Below, in pieces: positions 56,181 to 64,000 of a stretch of DNA of 64,000 nt. Origin of the DNA: Colius striatus (Eukaryota > Chordata > Aves > Coliiformes > Coliidae); contig NC_084769.1 in assembly GCF_028858725.1 (NCBI RefSeq), forward strand, positions 2,287,001-2,351,000, written 5' to 3'. The translations under genes and the position numbers were made by a program. The notes under the pieces were generated by a model. That model was not told where the DNA came from, searched no databases, and worked only from the letters and a program-made list of their open reading frames with translations. Position 1 is the stretch's first letter. Each line of letters opens with the position of its first letter.

Positions 56181-59100
56181 AGTCGTGGCCGTCCCTCGCT
56201 CCGTGCCCGCACTGAAGCGAGCCGCGGCCTGCTGCGCTGGCCCAGCGGCAGTCACCGTGAGCAGCATGTCCGATGTCCCTCCCACGAGTGCTCGTACGCA
56301 CTCATTTTAATGAAGCGATGAGGCGCAGGGGTTAATGCCCGCATCAGCCCGTCTCCTGTGAGCCTGGAGCTGCGGAGCAGGCGCCTGGCAGGAAGCAGCA
56401 GGCACCGTGCGGGGCTGGCGGTGCACAGGAGCCTGTGGCCAGCACTGCTTCTTGTCCTTTTCATAGAATCACAGGCTGGGAAGAGCCCTGCAGAACTCAT
56501 TGAACCCAGCACCCTGCTCAAGCAGGTTCCCCTGGCTCAGGGGGCACAGGAACGTGTCCAGGTGGGGTTGGAAACCTCCCAAGAAGGAGCCTCCACACCC
56601 TCCCTGGGCAGCCTGGGTCAGGGCTCCCTCACCCTGTCACTCCACCTTCCCCTGTCACTGCACACCCTCTGCAGCTCCACATCACTCGTCTTAGTGATCC
56701 AGTGATTCAGTTGTATGTTTGTGCTTTGGGGTTTTTTTTCCTAACCCCAATGGTAGACACGTTGTTCCCAAACACCAGCTGGCAAGGTGCGAGATGCCGT
56801 CTGGCAGCTGAGTGCTCCCACTCCTGCAGGGGCTGCATCAGCTGCGGGAGGCGTGAGAAAACCCTGCATACAGCTCCCTCGGTCTCCAAAGCACCCTGTT
56901 TATATGCTCTTCGTGTTGTCTCATTACTGCACAAACTTGCTTTCACACGAACATTACCACCAAAATAATTGCCTAATATAATTAAAGCTCCCGGCTCTTT
57001 AAATTTGATGGGTGATAAAGAAAAGCGCCTGATGCCTTTGTGAATGAACAGCTTGCCATGGCTGCACAGTCTCATTGAACCCCTCTCCCCACTCACTCCC
57101 TGCACAAACACTGTGGTGGTGGTCCACAAGCCTTTCTCCTCACGCCAGTGGAGCATTCGCCCCCAGTGGTGGCATGTTCTGCAGGCATTGTAACTGTTGT
57201 GCTGGCCCTAATGTTTTATGCAGCCCAGGTCCAGAAGGAACTTTGTGAGAGAAGTCTAAAGAATTTAGATGGAGGGAGTGACCTGGAGCAGAGTGGCTCT
57301 GAAGCTGTTGGTGGTTTGTTCCCATGAATATGGGAACGACATACTACATGATTTTCTTTCTTCCATAAAGTCAACAAACCACTTCCAAATTTCCTCCACC
57401 ATCTCCAGTCATTTTGCTGTGATATTCCCAGTGAAATATTTACTGCTTATGTGCTAGACTAGATGATCCTTTGAGGTCCCTTCCAACCCCTGAGAGTCTG
57501 TGATTCTGTAATAAGAATGGAGAGAAAATGTGCTTTTCTTCACGAGACAGGGATGGAAATCCTATCTAGGACAGGTTTCGTTTTGCAGCGTGGGGAGGTT
57601 TGGCCCTGATGACAATCATGTGTGCAGTTAGTTGTTGTACACACTGCAAGTCTCAGATGGCTGGGATTGTGTTCTTCCACTTGGACAAGGTTATCCATCT
57701 GATAGGTAGAAAGAGACGAGCCAGAGCACGACCCTGGATCCCAGCTCTCAGGAGTTTAAGGAGTAAGGACGGTGAATCTGACCCTTCCACTCAGACAAGA
57801 CAATTTAAATTCACAGAATCTTGAGGGTTGGAAGGGACCTTGAAAAATCATCCAGTCCAATCCCCCCCTGCCAGAGCAGGGCCTCCAAATTCTGTATGTT
57901 AGAAGCAGAGGAAACAACTTTATCAGTGTGACACTGCCCCTTTCGTTTGAGAAACTGTTACATTCAGTTCTAATTTTTACTGCTCTAAAAAAAGAGAGAG
58001 AGAGGGAGAAGCCAGTGAGAGGGTGTAAATTACACTTCAAAGTCCTGCTGTTTGTTACTGCACTGGTAATGGAAAAGTGCCTGAGGAGGTCTGGTGTTCC
58101 CTGAAATCTGATTCAGCAGTCTTCTTAATTACCTACTAAATGTTGCCTGTGCAAGAGGAAGGGGAGTGACTTGTGTGACCAGGGTGAATGTGGGTAAGCT
58201 CCACGGGAGGTCAGCTGCGCTGTGTCTCTGCTCACAGGCCACAGGACAAGCTGCTAAATCAGCCAGGAGAGTTGTGGTCGCTGGCGTTCCAGACGGGCTC
58301 CTGCACAATGATGTCATGGCTGACATACTGATGATCCATTTCCAAATGTCAAAGAACAACGGTGGAGATGTGGAAGAAGTAATGTATCCAACAGAGGAAA
58401 AAGGAGTTGCATATGTAACTTTTGAAGATCCAGAAGGTATTTAGGTTAATGTACTACAGTAAATACAGCTGCCCCTTCAAAGAATGAACCCTGGAATGTT
58501 AACCCTAAACCAAATGATTTCAGATTGTTTACTCATGCTGGGATTTTACAGAACAGGGAGACTAACACCTCTTTTTTAGTCAGACAAAGTCTTAGGAGTT
58601 CATTTCACTTCACTGAAGTCATGACTCTGGACAGGCTTCGTGCTGAGTGCTGCTTGTGATTGGTTTTAGGAGTAAATTCATACCGTGCAGTAACAGGTAA
58701 GGTTTTCGTAGACAAAGTTTTGAGAAGAAGTCATAGAATCATAGGATGGTGGGGGTTGGAAGGGACCTTTAGAGCTCATCCAGTCCAACCCCCCTGCCAA
58801 AGCAGGTCCCACCTAGATCAGGTCACAGAGGAAAGTGTCCAGGCGGGTTTGGAAACCTCCCGAGAAGGAGCCTCCACACCCTCCCTGGGCAGCCTGGGCC
58901 AGGGATCCCTCACCCTCACAGTGAAATGGTTTTTAATGGTCTAAAAAGACAGGCCTCCCTCTCTCTCTGAAAAATTTTAACTAATACCTAAAGAATTAGG
59001 CAAGAATATTGAGTCACCCCTGTGTGTATGTGTGGGAAACTGTTAGAGGGAGCATCAAGAGAAACTCCTGTGTTCTGCCACCAACCTGGCAATGGAGCGT

Positions 59101-60062
59101 TATCTTACAGCACAACTGAATCTGGCTCTCTCCTCAGTTGTAGAGAGTGTTCTAAGGAAGGATGAACATCGACTGGAAGACAAGAGGCTGTCCAGATGCT
59201 ACCCACTGAGAGTAACCCGTTACTGTGAAAACGTAAGCTCGTTGCCCTAGTCCTGCTTCCATTGCTGTGTTAACTGGTACCTAACTTCTCCAATTCCAAA
59301 TTCTAGGTCTTCAGCTGTGTCACTTCTGTCCTCAACATGTCAGTTTTCAAAGATCAGTTTGTTTTAGAAGATCTGATACAGGAAATTAAGAAGAAGAGCA
59401 CAGCTTTGAGCTTTGGTCCTTTGCAGCCCAACGGGCACATTTCCGTTCAAGGGTCATTTCCAGCAATCAAGTTACTAAGAGACTTTCTCTTACTAAAAGC
59501 ATCATCCCTTTCAGAGGAGGACAAGAGAGAAGAAAGTAAATCCCACCAGAGACCAAGGAGGAGGCTGCAGCAACACAGACTGACCACGCAGACACATAAT
59601 TTCGTTCGTGGTGCAGATGGGGACAAAGAAGTGGTGGTTCTTGACAAAGATATATATCACTACATGAAGCACTTTGATCCCGAGATGTCCCTGCTAAAGG
59701 ATGACGTCGTAATTTCTGCCTTCACTGATGGTGATGTAACTACAGTCTGCATTGAGAATGCTGGCAGTAGCTCTGGTGCTGGGCAGGTGTTGAGAGTCAA
59801 AGAGAAAATTGAAAGCTGCTCCCTGAAACTCCATGACATGTTACGTAAAGAAAGGATCAGCTTTGAGGAGCAGAGCTGGGCTGCAAAGCAGAAATACAAA
59901 TCCGTGTGTGAGGGTCTGAAACCCCGGTACCCTTTTGTTCTGGTTGTTGCTTGTGATACTCACATTGACGTTATAGGAGATTCTTCTGACGTTTTCCAGT
60001 TCACAAAGGAAGTGAGCAGCAGGATTCAGAGCCTGGTAGAAAGTAGGCAGGTAGAAAGTTAG
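55920..60062 (+). CDS. RBM43: RBM43 (RNA-binding motif protein 43), four coding exons
   Basis: RBM43 is a vertebrate protein with one N-terminal RRM-like domain; its molecular role is poorly defined. Exons 55920-55922, 58238-58436, 59138-59232 and 59307-60062 join to 350 residues, against 357 in human. The RRM (about residues 12-100) reads RRVVVAGVPDGLLHNDVMAD, IHFQMSKNNGGDVEEVMYPT and KGVAYVTFEDPE. The C-terminal region matches human in ALSFGPLQPNGHISVQGSFP, EVVVLDKDIYHYMKHF and DTHIDVIGDSSDVFQFTKEV. The first exon appears to supply only the ATG, using a GC donor. An alternative GT donor at 55927 with a second acceptor would give MARQAAK instead of MATGQAAK. The gene follows NMI on the same strand, as in human. 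Confidence 0.95.
56464..56640 (-). mobile_element. CR1 LINE 3' tail
   Basis: CATAGAATCACAGGCTGGGA, CACAGGAACGTGTCCAGGTG and CACACCCTCCCTGGGCAGCC. Confidence 0.93.
57455..57512 (+). mobile_element. Short CR1 tail
   Basis: TAGACTAGATGATCCTTTGA, GGTCCCTTCCAACCCCTGAG and TCTGTGATTCTGTA. Confidence 0.88.
57812..57895 (-). mobile_element. Short CR1 tail
   Basis: CACAGAATCTTGAGGGTTGG, AAGGGACCTTGAAAAATCAT and CCAGTCCAATCCCCCCCTGC. Confidence 0.9.
58238..58436 (+). CDS. RBM43: RBM43 exon 2 (RRM, first part)
   Basis: Encodes ATGQAAKSARRVVVAGVPDG, LLHNDVMADILMIHFQMSKN, NGGDVEEVMYPTEEKGVAYV and TFEDPE. The acceptor is GCTCACAG, the donor GTATTT, phases 0 to 1. Confidence 0.96.
58730..58945 (-). mobile_element. 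CR1 LINE 3' tail
   Basis: CATAGAATCATAGGATGGTG, GGGGTTGGAAGGGACCTTTA and CACACCCTCCCTGGGCAGCC. It lies in the intron that splits the RBM43 RRM. Confidence 0.95.
59138..59232 (+). CDS. RBM43: RBM43 exon 3 (RRM, second part)
   Basis: Encodes VVESVLRKDEHRLEDKRLSR then CYPLRVTRYCEN. It is similar to human [20 protein letters not shown]. The acceptor is TCCTCAG, the donor GTAAGC, phases 1 to 0. Confidence 0.93.
59307..60062 (+). CDS. RBM43: RBM43 exon 4 (C-terminal region)
   Basis: Encodes VFSCVTSVLNMSVFKDQFVL through SSRIQSLVESRQVES and TAG. It is 251 residues. LSFGPLQPNGHISVQGSFPA corresponds to human [20 protein letters not shown]. The middle (about residues 165-195) is basic and low-complexity, as in human. 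Confidence 0.97.
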   Translation, partial: VFSCVTSVLNMSVFKDQFVLEDLIQEIKKKSTALSFGPLQPNGHISVQGSFPAIKLLRDFLLLKASSLSEEDKREESKSHQRPRRRLQQHRLTTQTHNFVRGADGDKEVVVLDKDIYHYMKHFDPEMSLLKDDVVISAFTDGDVTTVCIENAGSSSGAGQVLRVKEKIESCSLKLHDMLRKERISFEEQSWAAKQKYKSVCEGLKPRYPFVLVVACDTHIDVIGDSSDVFQFTKEVSSRIQSLVESRQVES

Positions 60063-60654
60063 TGTTTGTGTTTTGTTACACACCACGCTTCCAGGTACAA
60101 GCTGTGCTCTGTGTCGCCTTTCTCCTGCTCACAGGTTGGAGGTTCTATACCTGAACATTCCCCTCAAATACCAAATCAAGTTCAGAACAGGAAACAAGTA
60201 ATCTCTGTATCTCTTGTGAGCTTAGAGTCTGAAGAAGTTAGGCCTCTCTTGTCCAGATGCAGCCACTTTTTCCCTGTTGTTACCTGCAGTCTGGGCACGT
60301 GCACACTCATTCCGTCTCGCTGTCAGGAAGCGTATGATGAGGAAAGAAAGTGTTTTACAGCGTTCTCATGAGTGTGAGAACTCAGACTGACAGTGCTGGG
60401 GGAGGCAACCTGATAGGAAATAATGCACTGAAGATGAGTTGCGTTTCTTTGTGCAAGGAGATGACCGTGGAAGGCAGGAGTGGTGGCCTTTTTGTGTTGC
60501 CTCTATCTGCAGAAGGGAGTTATTGTCATTGAGATGCACAAAGGCAGTAGAGCTTTGACACGAGAGGGGGTGGAGTGCTGACTGAGTTGACAGGCTTGTC
60601 ACCTTCTGAGAAAGACCTTAGAAAATGGCATTGGAAGTTCATGACAGTAGAAAA

Positions 60655-60755
60655 TGATAGAATCACAGTATGGTGGGGGTTGGAAGGGACCTTTAGAGCT
60701 CATCCAGTCCAACCCCCCTGCCAAAGCAGGTTCACCTAGAACATTCATGACATGA
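60655..60755 (-). mobile_element. CR1 tail inside the RBM43 3' UTR
   Basis: AGAATCACAGTATGGTGGGG, GTTGGAAGGGACCTTTAGAG and CATCCAGTCCAACCCCCCTG. It is antisense to the gene. Confidence 0.93.
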
Positions 60756-60800
60756 CATTCATGTGGGAGTGTGTCCAGACCATTTTCTTTTCATAGGAGC

Positions 60801-61150
60801 AATAAAGTGAGGGTTTTTTTTTTCCCCAGCTATAACAGCATCTACATCATCCCTTGACAGCATGTTATTTGGCCATTAAAGTATATCTGAAGCTTTGATG
60901 TGAAGGTGTTGGGGCATTTAGACTCACGAATCAGATCCTGTTTATGCCTTTCTGTATCCATGACAAAAGTCCCAACAGTTTAGACTTTTTCTAGAACCAA
61001 TTTAGAAAAGAACTTTTATTTGAGTGATTCCAGTGTGCCCAGAACACTTTGTCCAGGCTTATAGAGCACTGGCTCTTCTATGTGCAGTAAGAGGTTTCAG
61101 TTTTTATGCCATTAAAGAAATGCATTACACAAAATACTGTGTCTGTGTTC
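60801..61150 (+). terminator. RBM43: RBM43 candidate poly(A) signals
   Basis: AATAAA at 60801-60806 is followed within 10-25 bases by a run of T. ATTAAA at 61111-61116 is followed by GT-rich TGTGTCTGTGTTCTTTT about 25 bases on. Either would end the transcript; the two together suggest alternative 3' ends. Confidence 0.6.
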
Positions 61151-63560
61151 TTTTAACCAACCCCCAGAGTTTTGGTTGGCAGTCCAAACCTAAAGCCTAA
61201 GAAATGCTTTTTTCCCTTGTCAGGACTGATTATCCATTGCAGTTGTGCCAATGAGAGATAAAGTTGTTCAGCTAGTGCCCGTGCTGCGTATTAAAAGGTA
61301 CTGACAAAGTGGGAAGATGATGAGCTTAAGTACTCTGCTGAACTGGAAAGGGGAGGGGGATAGTATTTAAAGGCTTAATCTCTTAAAGTTCCCCAGTAGC
61401 TCAGCAAGGAGCTGGGAGGTGGGGCTGAGGATGGGAGCCCAGCCACAGGCCCCTGTCTGCTCCCCACAGAGCCCAGCCACGGGCTGTGTGGGGTTCTTCC
61501 CACAGAGCTTAAGCAAAGAGGGGAGAGTTTCTCAACCTTGTAAGAGAGAAAATCCTCTATGAGGGATAATCCTTTAATGAAATTAGTGCTCTTTCCTAGT
61601 GTATGGATTGGACTTCCCTTCTCTTTTCTGAAGAGCCTCAGCTTTTTCTGGTTGACAGGCTGTGAGCCGTGGGGCTGCTCAGCCTGGAGAAGAGAAGGCT
61701 GAGGGGGCACCTTGCCAGCACTTCTAAGCACCTAAAGGCTGGGTGTCAGGAGGATGGGGTGACACTTTTTTCTGTAGTGTCCAGCAACAGGACAAGGGGT
61801 AACAGGCACAAGCTGGAACACAAAAAGTTCTACTTAAACACAAGGAGAAAATTGGTGCTGAGGTGAGGGAGCCCTGGCCCAGGCTGCCCAGGGAGGGTGT
61901 GGAGGCTCCTTCTCAGGAGGTTTCCAGCCCCACCTGGACACATTCCTGTGCCCCCTGAGCCGGGGGAACCTGCTGTAGCAGGGGCTGGAGCAGCTCTGCA
62001 GGGCCCTTCCACCCCTCACATTCTGGGATTCTGATTCCATGATGCTATTTCCCATTTGCTTCATTAAATGCTTAAGGCTGGGCTGGAAAGCCAGTGGCAC
62101 TGGTGCTCTGAATCCTGGCTGGTTACTACTGGCCGAGCAGCGCTTTTTGGAGCAGAGTTTGCCCGCAGCACAGTTTGCAGCACTGGGACGGGTGCTGTGC
62201 AGGTCAAGTCATTCTGACTGAACCATTTTCAGTCACAAACTGAACCATTTGATTGTTGGATCCTGGCTCAGCTGTAGCAGCTCCCCTTGGACTCATGTGC
62301 CCATCTCCCTTTGCCACTTTGTCCCTTTCCCACCCCCCAGCCAGCATTGTGTCATTGTTTCCCGGTGCTCTCCCATCTGCCATCCCTCCTCCCGTACCGA
62401 GGATGCCATGTCTTTACACAAAAAGAGCCTTGCATTGGTTGTTTTGTTTATGGAGTGCCCAGCAAATAGGGATGTGGGGCTGGGGCGGGTTAGTAAATAG
62501 CAGCTATTGTTACCCTCCAGGCTTTCCCAGGCTACTTTTTCATGTCAGATTTGCAGCAGCACTGGCCAGAGACACCCCATCTTTGTCACCTTGTAGCTGT
62601 GAGAGGGCAGAGCAGCACAGGGTCTTTACTAGTGAATGGAGAGAGGCTGTGACTGAGCTACATTTAAAATGATCCCTGCAGAGGAACCTGCTTTCTCTAG
62701 CAAGGGAAAAAGCAAGCTGTGATCCACCAGGACTGACTAGCATTGCTGTAAAACATCAGCAGTGGTTCAGGAGAGTAACATCACGAGGGAAACACGTCTT
62801 TGTTCCTTCCTTCACAACGCAGATACCGTGGAGAACAATAGGTGTTTAGCAAAAGAAAGAGAGTCTGAATTTCTCAGTGCCATGAATACTTAAATAGAAC
62901 AAACCAAATCTGTGTTAGGTCTGGCGAGAGACTTGCCTGCTCCCATTCACACTGGTGTTTTAATGGCAAGCTCTGTTAAACTCCACTTGACAAAGGCATT
63001 TAGGGTTTGTGTCTATTGGAAGACACCTGGGAAACCATATCAGGTGTTATTCCTGGATCTGAACCCTCCTTGCTGCCCCACTATGTTTATTTTCATTTGA
63101 GCAGGGAAATGGCTCACGGGACCTCAACAAAATATTGGTCCCTCTTGCTGTGCTGATGCTGCTGCCCTTTGCCAGCACGAGCATCACAGTTCCTGTTGTA
63201 AAGATACAGTGTGACTTATGGCACAACTCCTACTGACAAAGCCTCAGCAATGAAACCAGCTCCCAAACAGCAGCACAACCTGAGCTCGTGTTCCTGGCAC
63301 CTCCCCACTGCAGTCAGTGGGGGAAACACCATTTTCTGTCTCCTGAAAACCTGAGGATTCAAGAGGCAATTTGACTTCCCTTAGCAGGAAAATATGATAC
63401 CGTTTGGAGACAAAAGCAATCTCCTCGTTGTCTGGAGGGGATGGGGGAGGTGCAGGGAGGAAAAATGATTTACTGGGATCCCTTTGCCATCAGTGACACA
63501 AAGGGACCGCTGCTGTGGCATGGCAAAGGGAGGACAAAGCCTCCTTTACTTCCCATTGTA
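61150..63560. other. Region downstream of RBM43
   Basis: No gene is recognised. It contains one sense CR1 copy and ends at the 54-bp tandem array. Confidence 0.6.
61655..62041 (+). mobile_element. CR1 LINE 3' part
   Basis: GGGGCTGCTCAGCCTGGAGA (the GLFSLEK region), SSNRTRGNRHKLEHKKFYLN on the plus strand, then GAGGTGAGGGAGCCCTGGCC and a tail ending GGGATTCTGATTCCATGATG. Confidence 0.94.
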
Positions 63561-64000
63561 CCTGTGCATTCAATTATGCAATGTGAAAGGTGCATTCAGT
63601 TCCTACTGCATGGACCTGTGCATCTAATTATGCAATGTGAAAGGTGCATTCAGTTCCTACTGCATGGACCTGTGCATCTAATTATGCAATGTGAAAGGTG
63701 CATTCAGTTCCCACTGCATGGACCTGTGCATCTAATTATGCAATGTGAAAGGTGCATTCAGTTCCTACTGCATGGACCTGTGCATCTAATTATGCAATGT
63801 GAAAGGTGCATTCAGTTCCCACTGCATGGACCTGTGCATCTAATTATGCAATGTGAAAGGTGCATTCAGTTCCTACTGCATGGACCTGTGCATCTAATTA
63901 TGCAATGTGAAAGGTGCATTCAGTTCCCACTGCATGGACCTGTGCATCTAATTATGCAATGTGAAAGGTGCATTCAGTTCCTACTGCATGGACCTGTGCA
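63561..64000. repeat. 54-bp tandem repeat array (runs off the window)
   Basis: Copies start at 63561, 63615, 63669, 63723, 63777, 63831, 63885, 63939 and 63993, exactly 54 bases apart. They share CCTGTGCATCTAATTATGCA, ATGTGAAAGGTGCATTCAGT and CTGCATGGA. The copies are nearly identical. One position alternates T/C (TTCCTACT vs TTCCCACT) from copy 2 onward, giving a 108-bp higher-order unit. There are no spacers. The array continues beyond 64000. Confidence 0.98.

Larger units (their letters stand above)
56181..58237 (+). other. RBM43: RBM43 intron 1
   Basis: Contains three short CR1 tails (two antisense, one sense). No other feature is recognised. Confidence 0.6.

Noticed and set aside
55373-56215. 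Long frames on both strands at the RBM43 CpG island
   Set aside because: GC-rich composition; no conserved motif; they overlap the ISRE-bearing promoter.
58660-58720. Extra RBM43 exon after TTTTAG at about 58669
   Set aside because: Exon 2 joins directly and in phase to 59138, matching human RBM43 without a gap; inserting this piece breaks the alignment.
63561-64000. CRISPR-like regular array
   Set aside because: Copies are contiguous with no unique spacers, and the genome is a vertebrate one; it is an ordinary tandem repeat.

Overview
The window looks like a bird nuclear genome. It holds about two dozen CR1 LINE fragments on both strands, most ending in the antisense or sense form of the avian CR1 3' tail (ATTCTATGATTCTATG-like), and two LTR fossils of well-known avian endogenous-retrovirus types. 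Genes have small exons in long introns and GC-rich CpG-island promoters. The CR1 and LTR mix suggests a neoavian species, but the species cannot be named from this window.

Four protein-coding genes are supported by exon-by-exon protein matches, in-frame splice phases and conserved order. From left to right they are RIF1 (minus strand, first eight coding exons, 158-12246, continuing beyond the left edge), TNFAIP6/TSG-6 (minus, six exons, 15450-27025), NMI (plus, eight coding exons plus a probable untranslated first exon, 42867-53113) and RBM43 (plus, four coding exons, 55920-60062). This is the same order and relative orientation as the human block RBM43-NMI-TNFAIP6-RIF1 on chromosome 2q23, mirrored.

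Layout: 1-12.6 kb is RIF1, with introns full of CR1 and two LTR fossils (one nested inside an older CR1) and a CpG-island promoter. 12.6-15.4 kb is a short, CR1-rich RIF1/TNFAIP6 spacer. 15.4-27.3 kb is TNFAIP6 with a TATA-like, CpG-poor promoter carrying AP-1 and C/EBP motifs. 27.3-42.5 kb is a gene-free spacer between divergent genes, with a pentanucleotide microsatellite, a 0.42-kb polypurine tract and a G-rich 20-bp minisatellite close to the NMI promoter. 42.5-53.1 kb is NMI. 55.6-61.1 kb is RBM43. 61-64 kb is intergenic and ends in a 54-bp tandem array that runs off the right edge.

Three of the four genes act in inflammation and interferon responses: TNFAIP6 is a secreted hyaluronan-binding protein, NMI is an interferon-induced NID-domain protein, and RBM43 is an RRM protein. 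The NMI and RBM43 CpG islands carry the same ISRE core (GAAAGCGAAA), and RBM43 has a second, near-canonical ISRE. The NID/RRM-like half-domains of NMI and RBM43 are encoded by exon pairs with identical intron phases (0-1, 1-0), which suggests the neighbours share a duplicated two-exon module. Both genes also appear to use a GC-AG first coding intron. I consider this paired interferon-response module the most interesting structure in the window.
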